64,000 bases of DNA from Limosilactobacillus difficilis (GTDB taxonomy: Bacteria; Bacillota; Bacilli; Lactobacillales; Lactobacillaceae): the NCBI RefSeq assembly GCF_947387495.1, contig NZ_CANDNU010000006.1:1-64000 (forward strand), written 5' to 3'. Made by a program: the position numbers and the translations under genes. Shown here piece after piece: positions 8,645 through 16,950 of this stretch. The notes under the pieces are model-generated. The model worked only from the letters and a program-made list of their open reading frames with translations, did not search any database and was not told the origin of the DNA. The first letter of the stretch is position 1. Every line of letters begins with the position of its first letter.

Positions 8645-10240
8645 ATGGACAATACAAAGCGTCCAAAGAAGCAACACCACTTGATTGAATACGCCAACGG
8701 GAAATCGTTGGAGGAAATTAATGGTACAGTTAAAGTTCCGAAGGGAAAAGGATTCTTTAGAACCCTTTTTGCTTACTCCGGTCCTGGTGCCCTCGTCGCC
8801 GTTGGTTACATGGACCCTGGTAACTGGTCGACTTCAATCACCGGTGGGCAGAGCTTCCAATACACTTTGATGACCGCGATCCTGGTTTCAAGTTTGATTG
8901 CGATGTTACTACAATACATGGCTGCCAAACTTGGGATCGTTAGCCAAATGGACTTGGCGCAAGCGACCCGTGCCCGGACAGGCAAGGCCTTAGGGATCGT
9001 TCTCTGGATCATGACGGAACTAGCAATTATGGCGACTGATATCGCCGAAGTTATTGGGGCGGCGATCGCGCTGAACCTCTTATTCCACATTCCGTTGGTT
9101 CCAGCCGTGTTTATCACTGTTCTTGACGTCCTCGTGCTGCTGCTGTTGACGAAGATTGGTTTCCGAAAAATCGAAGCAATTGTTGCTTGCCTGATCCTGG
9201 TCATCCTGGTCGTCTTCGCCTACGAAGTTGCCCTTTCACGTCCTGACTGGGGCGCCGTTTTGAAGGGCTACATCCCAACGCCAAAGGTCATTGCCCAAGG
9301 ACCGGTAGTCGGCGGGATTTCACCTCTGAGCGGGACTCTGGGGATTGTCGGTGCTACTGTGATGCCGCACAACCTGTATTTGCACTCCGCAATTTCACAA
9401 ACCCGTGAAATTGACCACAACGACCCTGAAAATGTTCGGCAGACCGTCCGGTTCACGACGTGGGACTCTAACATTCAATTGTCACTGGCCTTCGTGGTTA
9501 ACTCACTGCTGCTGATCGTCGGGGTGGCCGTCTTCAAGATGGGGGCCGTTAAAGATACTAGTTTCTTCGGCCTGTACGAAGCGCTGAACAACACTTCAAT
9601 GCTGAGTAACGGGATCCTGATCGCCGTTGCTAAGTCTGGTTTGCTGGCGACGCTGTTTGCCGTTGCCCTGCTGGCTTCTGGGCAAAACTCAACGATTACC
9701 GGGACCTTGACCGGGCAAGTCATCATGGAAGGTTTCGTCCACATGAAGATGCCACTCTGGGCGCGGCGGCTGGTAACCCGTGTTATTTCCATTATTCCAG
9801 TTCTAATTTGTGTTGCCATGACTGGCCGTGAATCAGCAATTCAACAGCACCAAGCCCTGAACATGCTGATGGAAAACTCACAAATCTTCCTGGCTATCGA
9901 CTTGCCATTCTCCATGCTGCCACTGATCATGATGACTGACAGTGAGGTGGAAATGGGTGAATTCAAGAACAACAAGGCTGTTAAGTTCTTCGGTTGGGTT
10001 TCAATTCTACTCTTAACCTTCCTGAACCTCTACAACATGCCAGCTACAGTTGAAGGTTTCAATCTTTGGAACAAGGGCACTTCTGATGTCGTTGCCTGGC
10101 TTATCATCATTGCCATCGTTGCACTCCTGCTCTGGACGGTGATCGAATTCCGGCGTGGCGAAAAGCACTTCCGTGAAGCTCACATTGGTCACAATTCGGG
10201 TGCTTCTACTGGTGAAATCCAAGATCACGAAGAAGACTAA
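8645..10240 (+). CDS. mntH: Nramp-family Mn2+/H+ symporter MntH
   Basis: A 531-residue Nramp transporter with about eleven membrane helices. The metal-site motifs are present: DPGNW in helix 1 (about residues 56-60) and MPHNLYLHS in helix 6 (about 240-248). Lactobacilli accumulate manganese through such carriers, in place of superoxide dismutase in many species. The start at 8645 follows AAAGGTGG at 8 nt; a GTG at 8633 lies inside that ribosome site. Two inverted repeats precede the gene and may be regulatory. A terminator follows the stop. Substrate Mn2+ is inferred from the family. Confidence 0.93.
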   Translation: MDNTKRPKKQHHLIEYANGKSLEEINGTVKVPKGKGFFRTLFAYSGPGALVAVGYMDPGNWSTSITGGQSFQYTLMTAILVSSLIAMLLQYMAAKLGIVSQMDLAQATRARTGKALGIVLWIMTELAIMATDIAEVIGAAIALNLLFHIPLVPAVFITVLDVLVLLLLTKIGFRKIEAIVACLILVILVVFAYEVALSRPDWGAVLKGYIPTPKVIAQGPVVGGISPLSGTLGIVGATVMPHNLYLHSAISQTREIDHNDPENVRQTVRFTTWDSNIQLSLAFVVNSLLLIVGVAVFKMGAVKDTSFFGLYEALNNTSMLSNGILIAVAKSGLLATLFAVALLASGQNSTITGTLTGQVIMEGFVHMKMPLWARRLVTRVISIIPVLICVAMTGRESAIQQHQALNMLMENSQIFLAIDLPFSMLPLIMMTDSEVEMGEFKNNKAVKFFGWVSILLLTFLNLYNMPATVEGFNLWNKGTSDVVAWLIIIAIVALLLWTVIEFRRGEKHFREAHIGHNSGASTGEIQDHEED

Positions 10241-10281
10241 GCGAATTACCAGTTATCATTTTCCATTACTTTCAACTTTCC

Positions 10282-10331
10282 AACCACGAGTGGGAGACAA
10301 TTACTGTCAATCTGCCCGTGGTTTTGTTATT
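10282..10331 (+). terminator. Terminator of mntH
   Basis: AACCACG (10282-10288) pairs with CGTGGTT (10317-10323), with inner GGG/CCC pairing, followed by TTGTTATTATT. Confidence 0.65.
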
Positions 10332-10332
10332 A

Positions 10333-10360
10333 TTAACCAATCAATAGATCATGGTATAAT
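10333..10360 (+). promoter_or_regulatory. Promoter of the His-rich membrane protein gene
   Basis: TTAACC (10333-10338) and an extended -10, TGGTATAAT (TATAAT 10355-10360), are 16 nt apart and 48 bp before the ATG. Confidence 0.5.
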
Positions 10361-10407
10361 AGCCAAGATATCCTACATTAGCCTTTCTGTTGAGGTGAAA
10401 AAGAAGA

Positions 10408-11046
10408 ATGAACAATAATTCGGAACCTAATCGTAATACCCGGATGGGCCGCTATGACGCGCCTCGTCCGACCAAACCGCGCCGTCACTGGGGGCGGAAA
10501 CAAACAGCTAAAGACGGTAAGCAATTTCACTATGGCAAGGGACCACGCAAAGGCGGCAGCAAGCTCTTCCGTATTTTGCTCGGCATCCTCTTAGCCGTTC
10601 TGGTCGTTATGATCATTATCTTTGCTTTTAAGCAAAAAGACCCCGTCAACACTAACAGTGACTCCGCTAGTGTCGTCACAAGCACCAGTTCTCACAAACG
10701 GCACCGTCACAAGCACCACAAACACCACCATAGTTTCAACAGCTCCTCAAACGGGACTGCGACGACCGATGATAACGACACTGATGATAATGGTGGTACC
10801 ACTGACAGCCAGACCACCACGACCAGCCGCAGCAACAATAATGGCAATTCGCAGGGTGGCAGTCAGACAACTAACAACGACGAACCGACCACCACGCGTT
10901 CAGGTGGCAATACCGGCCAGACCGGTGGCCCGCGGAGTACTGGCAATAACGGCAACTCTCAAGGCGGCAATGGCAACAGTGGTGCCGGGCAAACTAATAG
11001 CAGTCAGCCAACCTCGCCCGCTCCTGCTAACAATGCCTCCCACTAA
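10408..11046 (+). CDS. Single-pass membrane protein with His cluster and low-complexity exterior
   Basis: A 212-residue protein in three parts. The basic cytoplasmic N-terminus (about residues 1-52) is rich in Arg/Lys. One membrane helix spans about 53-74. The exterior tail is long and rich in Asn, Gly, Ser, Thr and Gln. Just outside the membrane there are eight histidines within residues 96-108, mixed with Lys/Arg. I recognise no domain. The layout recalls lactobacillar wall-associated or DNA-competence-like proteins, but I assign no function. GAGGTGA precedes the ATG, and it has its own promoter after the mntH terminator. The tail composition is unlike the neighbours. Confidence 0.6.
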   Translation: MNNNSEPNRNTRMGRYDAPRPTKPRRHWGRKQTAKDGKQFHYGKGPRKGGSKLFRILLGILLAVLVVMIIIFAFKQKDPVNTNSDSASVVTSTSSHKRHRHKHHKHHHSFNSSSNGTATTDDNDTDDNGGTTDSQTTTTSRSNNNGNSQGGSQTTNNDEPTTTRSGGNTGQTGGPRSTGNNGNSQGGNGNSGAGQTNSSQPTSPAPANNASH

Positions 11047-11078
11047 TTCAGTAATTTAATGATTTTCTAATTTTTCTC

Positions 11079-11106
11079 TTGACACAAAATTGCGCGATGC
11101 TATACT
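11079..11106 (+). promoter_or_regulatory. Promoter of thrS
   Basis: A consensus TTGACA (11079-11084) and an extended -10, TGCTATACT (TATACT 11101-11106), are separated by 16 nt. Transcription should start near 11112. Confidence 0.8.
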
Positions 11107-11111
11107 TTGAA

Positions 11112-11353
11112 TTGTAAAGGACATGCTCACCAGAGTTGTTTAGTCAGGGAGTCGGTGCCTAGGCTGGAAGCACCGTTAAACAGCTCAGTTCGAGTACCAC
11201 CTTTCTTCTGTTTCCCGAAATAAGGGAGACCGGGTCGTGACCCGTTACCACACCATAGAGGGAGTCAATGAGACTCTGAATGTGGGTGGAACCACGCTGA
11301 TTTTGTTATCAACGTCCCTAGTGCCATTTAATTGGGTACTAGGGGCTTTTTTT
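11112..11353 (+). promoter_or_regulatory. T-box leader, threonine type
   Basis: The 331-bp gene gap before thrS is filled by a T-box leader. The T-box sequence is at 11281-11295 (GTGGGTGGAACCACG), and a competing terminator at 11313-11353 (CCCTAGTGCC with GGTACTAGGGG, then T7). A stem I region starts near 11128. The putative specifier region GAGTACCACC (11192-11201) offers ACC in either adjacent triplet, a threonine codon. Uncharged tRNA-Thr should bind it and allow read-through into thrS. Confidence 0.88.
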
Positions 11354-11377
11354 ATTCTCAAAGGAGTGTGTATTTTT

Positions 11378-13183
11378 ATGGCACAAGTACAGTTATTATC
11401 ACCAGATGGTTCAGTTCGCAAAGTTGACCGCGATTCTAAAGAAGCTTTAGCTGCTTTGCGGCAAACCGCTGCCCTGCTTTTGAAGGCAGCTCTAAAACAA
11501 GAATTTGATGGCATTCGCCTGGGTGAAGCCAAGGTCGATGAAGACGGCTTCCACGTTGATTCCGACAAGGACGACCAACAAGTTTCTGTCGACGAACTGC
11601 CACAGTTAGCCGACGCCATGAAGAAATTCATCAAGGACGATGCTAAGATCGAACGCGTTGAACTTAGCCTGGACGACGCCTTGGCAAAGGCCGGCGACGA
11701 CCAGTACAGCAACGCCCTGCTAAAGGAAGCCGCTGACGGTGACAAGGTGGCTGTTTACTCCGTTGCTGGTGTCCTCGCCCCAGCTGAAGCTGACGTTCTC
11801 ACTTACGCTGATGTTTTGAAGAACTACAAACTGCTCTCCGTTGCCGGTGCCTACTGGAAGGGCATGTCATCCAACCCGATGCTGCAACGGATTTACGGAA
11901 CCATCTTCTTCAAGAAGGACGACTTGGACGCCGACATGAAGAAGCGGCAGGAAGCTCGCGAACGTGACCACCGTGTCATCGGTAACCAGCTGGACCTCTT
12001 CTTCGTTGATCCAAAGGTTGGTGCCGGTCTGCCATACTGGATGCCAAAAGGGGCAACGATTCGCCGGACTATCGAACGTTACATCATCGACCGGGAAGTT
12101 GCCGACGGTTACCAACACGTTTACACTCCTGTCTTAATGAACCTGGACGCCTACAAGACTTCTGGTCACTGGGCACACTACCGTGATGACATGTTCCCAC
12201 CGATGGACATGGGTGACGGTGAAATGCTTGAATTGCGGCCGATGAACTGCCCAAGCCACATCCAAATTTACAAGCACCACATTCGCTCCTACCGTGACCT
12301 GCCGCTACGGATTGCTGAACTCGGCATGATGCACCGTTACGAAAAGTCTGGAGCCCTCTCCGGTCTGCAAAGGGTTCGTGAAATGACTTTGAACGATGGT
12401 CACACTTTTGTCGCCCTCGACCAAATCGAAACTGAATTCTCCAAGATTCTGAAGCTGATCATGGACGTCTACAAGGACTTCAACATTACCGACTACAGCT
12501 TCCGTCTCTCCCTGAGGGACCCGAAGAACACCAAGAAGTACTATGCTAACGACGAGATGTGGGAACGGTCCCAAGCCCTGCTGAAGAAGGCCATGGACGA
12601 CCTGCACCTGGACTACTACGAAGCTGTTGGTGAAGCCGCCTTCTACGGTCCAAAGCTGGACATCCAGACCAAGACGGCCCTCGGCAATGACGAAACCATG
12701 TCCACTATCCAACTGGACTTCATGCTGCCTGACCGCTTCGGCCTGACTTACGTGGGCAAGGATGGTCAAGAACACATGCCAGTGATGATCCACCGTGGGA
12801 TTGTCGGCACGATGGAACGGTTTATCGCTTACCTGACTGAAATTTACAAGGGTGCCTTCCCAACCTGGCTGGCTCCTGAACAGGTTCACATCATCCCGGT
12901 TAGCGATGACAAGCACGGTGACTACGCTGAAGAAATCGCTAAGAAGATGAAGGCTGCTAACATCCGGGTTGTTGTCGACCACCGGAACGAAAAGATGGGT
13001 TACAAGATTCGTGAGAGTCAAACCCAAAAGGTTCCGTACACCCTGGTTGTTGGTGACGATGAAGTCAAGAGCAACAACGTCTCTGTCCGGAAGTACGGTG
13101 AAAAGGAACAAAACGAGATGTCCATGGACGCCTTTATGAACGAAATCTTGGCTGACATTGCATCATACTCACGTGAAAAGTAA
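11378..13183 (+). CDS. thrS: Threonyl-tRNA synthetase with reduced TGS and degenerate editing domain
   Basis: A 601-residue class II synthetase, against about 640 normally. The catalytic core is complete: motif 2 [13 protein letters not shown], and the zinc ligands Cys in MNCPSH, His in NDGHTF and His in VMIHRGIVG. The C-terminal anticodon-binding domain begins near VHIIPVSDD. The N-terminus is unusual. After a TGS-like first strand (residues 1-18) the sequence goes straight to the editing-domain helix at SKEALAALR, so about 45 residues of TGS are missing. Where E. coli has the editing motif RHSCAH this protein has RQTAAL, and nothing like CRGPH precedes AGAYW. The start is fixed by AAAGGAG at 11360-11366, just after the T-box terminator. 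It is controlled by the T-box. Confidence 0.92.
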   Translation: MAQVQLLSPDGSVRKVDRDSKEALAALRQTAALLLKAALKQEFDGIRLGEAKVDEDGFHVDSDKDDQQVSVDELPQLADAMKKFIKDDAKIERVELSLDDALAKAGDDQYSNALLKEAADGDKVAVYSVAGVLAPAEADVLTYADVLKNYKLLSVAGAYWKGMSSNPMLQRIYGTIFFKKDDLDADMKKRQEARERDHRVIGNQLDLFFVDPKVGAGLPYWMPKGATIRRTIERYIIDREVADGYQHVYTPVLMNLDAYKTSGHWAHYRDDMFPPMDMGDGEMLELRPMNCPSHIQIYKHHIRSYRDLPLRIAELGMMHRYEKSGALSGLQRVREMTLNDGHTFVALDQIETEFSKILKLIMDVYKDFNITDYSFRLSLRDPKNTKKYYANDEMWERSQALLKKAMDDLHLDYYEAVGEAAFYGPKLDIQTKTALGNDETMSTIQLDFMLPDRFGLTYVGKDGQEHMPVMIHRGIVGTMERFIAYLTEIYKGAFPTWLAPEQVHIIPVSDDKHGDYAEEIAKKMKAANIRVVVDHRNEKMGYKIRESQTQKVPYTLVVGDDEVKSNNVSVRKYGEKEQNEMSMDAFMNEILADIASYSREK

Positions 13184-13209
13184 TCTTCATTAGCATTTAA
13201 GTTATGATT

Positions 13210-13249
13210 AAAACCCTCGCAGTTATGTGATTACAGCTACGAGGGTTTT
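13210..13249. terminator. Bidirectional terminator between thrS and the reductase
   Basis: AAAACCCTCG (13210-13219) pairs with CGAGGGTTTT (13240-13249). The A/T flanks on both sides suit the two convergent genes. Confidence 0.85.
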
Positions 13250-13262
13250 GAGTTATATAAAA

Positions 13263-14126
13263 TTAATCTTGGTTAGCTCCCGGTCGCCCACCACCGACAA
13301 TCGATTTAATCGCTGCCGGATCACGAGGATCAAAGAAGAAACTCCGTCTTAAGTTCAGAGATTCAATCATCTTCATCTCGTCTGCGTTTAACTGAAAATC
13401 GAAAATATCAAAATTCTCGACCATCCGTTGACGATGAACACTCTTCGGAATAGTAACAATGCCCCGTTGCATCAACCACCGCAATACCACTTGACCCACT
13501 TGTTTTTGATGGGCCTGCGCAATCTGTGACAAAATTGGGTTAGTAAAGAGGTGATTTTGCCCTTCCGCAAAGGGAGCCCAGGCCTCCACCTGAACATCTT
13601 GCTGTTCACAAAATCGCTTCAGCAGTTCCCGCTGGTTCCACGGATTAATTTCAATTTGGTTCACTGCTGGTTTTACATCATTAAATAATTCCAAATTCAT
13701 TAACTGGTCGGCGGTAAAATTAGAAACTCCAATTGCCCGAATTTTACCAGCATGATAGGCCTGCTCTAACGCCCGCCAAGCATTGAAGACGTCACCATAA
13801 GGCATGTGCAACAAATACAGATCAAGATAATCGCTCCCCAATTGCTTTAGTGACCGGTCAATGGCCTCAGTGGGTTTATCCCCTTGGAAATCACTCACCC
13901 ATAATTTGGAGGTGATGAAGAAATGGTCGCGGGAAATATGACTGTTTTTAATCGCTCGACCAACCGATGCCTCATTGCCGTAAGTTGCAGCAGTGTCAAT
14001 TAACCGGTAACCAACACCAATTGCTTCTTCAACTGCTCGTTGACACTCATCTGCCTGGTCCATTTGAAAGACGCCAAAACCTAATTGGGGCATCTTGACA
14101 CCATTGTTTAATACTAGATCGTTCAT
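13263..14126 (-). CDS. Aldo/keto reductase
   Basis: A 287-residue NAD(P)H-dependent oxidoreductase of the AKR TIM-barrel superfamily. The catalytic tetrad is visible: Asp in RLIDTAATY, Tyr in TYGNE (about residue 50), Lys in ITSKLW (about 74) and His in YLLHMPYG (about 107). The cofactor-binding end has PKSVHRQRM (about 230-238). It resembles 2,5-diketo-gluconate or methylglyoxal-type reductases of lactobacilli; the true substrate cannot be read from sequence. It is a single gene facing thrS and sharing the terminator. Confidence 0.88.
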   Translation of the reverse strand: MNDLVLNNGVKMPQLGFGVFQMDQADECQRAVEEAIGVGYRLIDTAATYGNEASVGRAIKNSHISRDHFFITSKLWVSDFQGDKPTEAIDRSLKQLGSDYLDLYLLHMPYGDVFNAWRALEQAYHAGKIRAIGVSNFTADQLMNLELFNDVKPAVNQIEINPWNQRELLKRFCEQQDVQVEAWAPFAEGQNHLFTNPILSQIAQAHQKQVGQVVLRWLMQRGIVTIPKSVHRQRMVENFDIFDFQLNADEMKMIESLNLRRSFFFDPRDPAAIKSIVGGGRPGANQD

Positions 14127-14264
14127 TACTAGTCACCCTTTTCCTATTCTTTCGCCCTTACCACTTGTAAGCGTACTACTTGAAGCTCACTCCAAGTCAA
14201 GAATGAGTCGAGATGCGTTCGTTGAACAATAATGACTGTTACTCAATCTGCCAAAAGTTGAGAA

Positions 14265-14293
14265 TTGACTCCACTTTTTTCTTACTTTATGAT
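14265..14293 (+). promoter_or_regulatory. Promoter of the GATase-like hydrolase gene
   Basis: TTGACT (14265-14270) and TATGAT (14288-14293) are separated by 17 nt. It lies 35 bp before the chosen start and rules out the longer open frame that begins at 14265. Confidence 0.75.
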
Positions 14294-14327
14294 AATATTA
14301 TTAAATTATTATGAAGGAGAGATGGAA

Positions 14328-15056
14328 ATGCGACCAAGAATTGCTGTCCCGGCTGATACGTTAACAGTAGCAACCAACATCGTCAATGAGCGCAACGCCA
14401 ACTACTCACCACGACCGATTACCGAAGCTATCCTTAAATCCGGTGGTGTTCCCATTATTTTCCCTAATGTACCGACGGAGCTTATTCCAGAGTATATGCC
14501 CCTTTTTGACGGAATCATCTTTGCTGGCGGTAGTGATGTTGACCCAACCTTTTATGGGGAGGAACCCCACCAAAAACTGGGGCCAACCTTTTTCAAGCGC
14601 GACCAATTCGAAATCGCTCTCGTCCAGGCTTCGCTGAAAGCTGGCAAAGCCATCATGGGCATCTGTCGGGGAATGCAGGTCATCAACGTTTCACTCGGCG
14701 GTACTATCTATCAAGACTTATCCGAAGTGCCAACGAAGACTTTGAAACATTCCCAAGATGCGCCGGGCAATTTTCCATCGCACCATGTTACCACTAAGGA
14801 TGGCAGTTACTTAGCTGACCTAGTTGGCAAACGCCCTTACGTTAACTCACGCCATCACCAAGCTCTTAACAAGGTGGCTGCCTCCTTAGAAGTTACGGCC
14901 CGCGCTGATGACCACATTCCCGAAGCCGTCGAATCCGTGGATAACAACCAAATTCTCGCTGTTCAGTGGCATCCGGAAAACATGTTCAAACATTATGACT
15001 ACTCCCGAGCACTGTTCGCTGACTTTATTAAACGTGCCCAGCACGCTCCAAAATAA
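14328..15056 (+). CDS. Class I glutamine amidotransferase-like hydrolase (PuuD family)
   Basis: A 242-residue peptidase C26 protein of the gamma-glutamyl-GABA hydrolase type. The nucleophile Cys lies in GICRGMQVINV (about residue 112), and His-Glu in VQWHPENMF (about 222). The FAGGSDVDP loop is also present. Such enzymes cut gamma-glutamyl bonds. gshA, a gamma-glutamyl ligase, lies close by, which suggests but does not prove a role in gamma-glutamyl peptide turnover. The start at 14328 has AAGGAGA at 7 nt; an ATG at 14322 is too close to it. It has its own promoter and terminator. Confidence 0.85.
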   Translation: MRPRIAVPADTLTVATNIVNERNANYSPRPITEAILKSGGVPIIFPNVPTELIPEYMPLFDGIIFAGGSDVDPTFYGEEPHQKLGPTFFKRDQFEIALVQASLKAGKAIMGICRGMQVINVSLGGTIYQDLSEVPTKTLKHSQDAPGNFPSHHVTTKDGSYLADLVGKRPYVNSRHHQALNKVAASLEVTARADDHIPEAVESVDNNQILAVQWHPENMFKHYDYSRALFADFIKRAQHAPK

Positions 15057-15097
15057 AAGGCTGAGATGAAGGAATTTTCCTTCTTCCCAGCCTTTTT
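15055..15097 (+). terminator. Terminator of the hydrolase gene
   Basis: AAAAGGCTG (15055-15063) pairs with CAGCCTTTT (15088-15096), with inner GAAGGAA/TTCCTTC pairing and a T run. The stem overlaps the stop codon. Confidence 0.85.
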
Positions 15098-15103
15098 TGA
15101 AAT

Positions 15104-15149
15104 GGGGGCAAGGAAACTCGTTCTTTTAAGGACGTGATGGATTGCCCCC
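15104..15149. repeat. Inverted repeat left of the IS element
   Basis: GGGGGCAA (15104-15111) pairs with TTGCCCCC (15142-15149). It could be the displaced terminator of gshA, cut off by the IS insertion, or part of the IS left end. I could not decide. Confidence 0.45.
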
Positions 15150-15205
15150 TACTTTTTATACCTATTCCACACATGGTTTAAGCAAAACATGGTATAATAA
15201 TTGGT

Positions 15206-15634
15206 ATAAAAGATACTAATAGACTTACATATGGCCGAACATCAGTCTACAATCTGAATTACCACATCATATGGGGAACTAAATATCGCAACAAAGTGTT
15301 GAAAGGAAACGTTGAAGTTGTCTTGAAGCAGTGTCTACGTGAAATTGCTTCAAAATATGGATTTAGGATTGCCCACATGGAAATTGGCAAAGACGACCAC
15401 ATTCACTTATTAATTAGTGCCCCGCCAAAACTATCAGTTACTAATATTGTGCGCTGGTTAAAGGGCATTTCAGCTTGGAAATTGTTCAGGGAATGTCCAG
15501 AACTGCAAACCAGTTATTGGAAACAGCAAAACCGGCATCTTTGGTCACCTAGCTACTATGTAGAAAGCATTGGTGCCGTTAATGAGCAAGCTGTTGCTAA
15601 GTATATTGACGATCAGCGGGCTAAAGAAAAGTAA
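15206..15634 (+). CDS. tnpA: IS200/IS605 transposase TnpA (HUH tyrosine), start uncertain
   Basis: A roughly 142-residue single-strand transposase: [21 protein letters not shown] near the N-terminus (given in part), the HUH pair in DDHIHLLIS and the catalytic Tyr in [11 protein letters not shown]. The reading frame extends upstream of the first standard start (GTG, 15296) through family-typical sequence, but I find no ATG, GTG or TTG there. The family start would fall at 15206, where the codon is ATA. Either a non-standard start is used or the start has mutated. The GTG at 15296 would remove the first beta strand and the conserved YNLNYH region. Confidence 0.75.
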   Translation: MKDTNRLTYGRTSVYNLNYHIIWGTKYRNKVLKGNVEVVLKQCLREIASKYGFRIAHMEIGKDDHIHLLISAPPKLSVTNIVRWLKGISAWKLFRECPELQTSYWKQQNRHLWSPSYYVESIGAVNEQAVAKYIDDQRAKEK

Positions 15635-15671
15635 AAGATTAGCTTTCCTAATGAGAGGGGGCGAAAACATC

Positions 15672-16832
15672 ATGGCAACAATTATTAAAGGGGTCAAACT
15701 TCGTTTGTACCCTAATGGTCATCAGCAAGATCAGCTATGGCAGATGTTTGGTAATAACCGCAAGGTTTGGAATTTAATGCTGGGTATGGCTCAAGCGCGC
15801 TATCAAAATAACCCCAGCAGTTCTTTCGTGAATGAGTATGGCATGAATTGCCTGCTTAAACGTCTTAAACAAGAATATCCTTATCTGAAGGAAAGTGATG
15901 CGACCAGCTTCCTAGTGGTTAACCATAATCTAGCTTTAGCTTTTAAGATGTTGTTTAAACATCGGGGTGGCTATCCACGATTTAAAAGTCGGCACGCAAC
16001 TAAACTGTCATATACTGGGCGTTCTACCTGTAAAGTTATAGCTAAGCGCCGTATGTTCTTGCCAAAGCTCGGCAGTATACGGACCAGCAAGACGACATCC
16101 ATTAGTGATGCGAAGATTAAATGTTATACGGTTAGCTATGATGTTACTGGCCGTTACTACCTCGCTTTACAAGTTGAAACGGAGGTAGTGTCGCTACCGA
16201 AAACCAACAAGACCGTTGGTCTTGACGTTGGTATTGCTAGTCTAGCAATTAGCTCTGACGGAGTTAAGTACGCCACGTTTAATGCTAAGTGGCTAGAAAA
16301 GGAAGCTAATGCCTGGCAATCTAAGTACAGTAAACGTAAGCACCGTGCAACCATAGCTATGCGTCAGTGGAATCATAACCATAGTGATTTCAAAATGGTA
16401 CTTAGCGATTATCAGAACTGGCAACGAGCACAACGGCAGAAGGCACGCTATCAGCAACGGATAGCTAACCAACGTAAGGATTACCTGCATAAGTTGACGA
16501 CTGACTTAGTTAGAAATTATGACGTGATAGTGATTGAAGATTTGAAAACCAAGAATCTGCAAAAGAATCACCACCTAGCTAAGTCAATTGCCAACGCTAG
16601 TTGGTATCAATTTCGCACCATGTTGGAATACAAATGTAGCTGGTATGGTAAACAACTAATTACGGTTAAACCCAACTATACTAGCCAGATTTGTAGTCAA
16701 TGTGGTTATCACAGCGGTAAGAAGCCGCTAGAAATTCGTGAATGGACTTGCCCTAAATGTGGTATCCATCACGATCGGGATATTAATGCGGCAGTTAATA
16801 TCTTGCATAAAGGACTGAAAGTCATTGGCTAG
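15672..16832 (+). CDS. tnpB: RNA-guided nuclease TnpB of IS200/IS605
   Basis: A 386-residue TnpB with a complete RuvC triad: Asp in VGLDVGIAS, Glu in VIEDLKTKN and Asp in [11 protein letters not shown] four-Cys zinc finger is present (CSQCG and CPKCG). The N-terminal OrfB-type helix-turn-helix begins at [15 protein letters not shown]. Members of this family are programmable nickases or nucleases guided by an RNA from the element's right end. The ATG at 15672 follows GAGAGGGGGCG; the open frame extends further upstream but overlaps tnpA. It appears intact. The guide should derive from the flank just past 16950, that is, gshA coding sequence. Confidence 0.9.
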   Translation: MATIIKGVKLRLYPNGHQQDQLWQMFGNNRKVWNLMLGMAQARYQNNPSSSFVNEYGMNCLLKRLKQEYPYLKESDATSFLVVNHNLALAFKMLFKHRGGYPRFKSRHATKLSYTGRSTCKVIAKRRMFLPKLGSIRTSKTTSISDAKIKCYTVSYDVTGRYYLALQVETEVVSLPKTNKTVGLDVGIASLAISSDGVKYATFNAKWLEKEANAWQSKYSKRKHRATIAMRQWNHNHSDFKMVLSDYQNWQRAQRQKARYQQRIANQRKDYLHKLTTDLVRNYDVIVIEDLKTKNLQKNHHLAKSIANASWYQFRTMLEYKCSWYGKQLITVKPNYTSQICSQCGYHSGKKPLEIREWTCPKCGIHHDRDINAAVNILHKGLKVIG

Positions 16833-16950
16833 GGACTAGCCGTGGTAAATAGCGAAGTTCTGTAAGTTAGGTATCAGGAATACCTGTGTAATACCCTAAA
16901 TACTACTTCGTGTTCCCAGAAGCTCGGTCATTCATGGCCGAGTAGTTCAC
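16833..16950 (+). ncRNA. Probable TnpB guide RNA (right-end omega RNA) region
   Basis: The structured right end after tnpB contains the nested hairpins GGTAT/ATACC (16869-16883), CGAAGT/ACTTCG (16853-16858, 16905-16910) and the terminal CTCGG/CCGAG hairpin (16923-16927, 16938-16942). In studied IS605-family elements this region is the TnpB guide-RNA scaffold. Boundaries are inferred. Confidence 0.5.

Larger units (their letters stand above)
15150..16950 (+). mobile_element. IS200/IS605-family element (tnpA + tnpB)
   Basis: An element of about 1.8 kb with adjacent HUH transposase and TnpB genes. The left end is uncertain. An imperfect hairpin of CATG arms (15172-15191) before tnpA looks like a subterminal left-end structure, so the end is set at about 15150. 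At the right, the sequence after tnpB folds into hairpins (16869-16883; 16853-16858 with 16905-16910). It closes with AGAAGCTCGG...CCGAGTAGTTCAC (about 16918-16950), which I recognise as a typical right-end form for this family (AGAAGC-hairpin-TAGTTCAC). These elements have no terminal inverted repeats or target duplications. The right end overlaps the 3' end of gshA. Confidence 0.8.

Noticed and set aside
11237-11377. Longer thrS N-terminus starting at 11237
   Set aside because: Would translate the T-box and its terminator; AAAGGAG at 11360 supports 11378, and the extra residues do not look like a TGS domain.
13171-13186. CACGTGAAAA at the thrS end, considered as a second parS
   Set aside because: Only the central part matches; the outer bases of the 16-bp palindrome differ.
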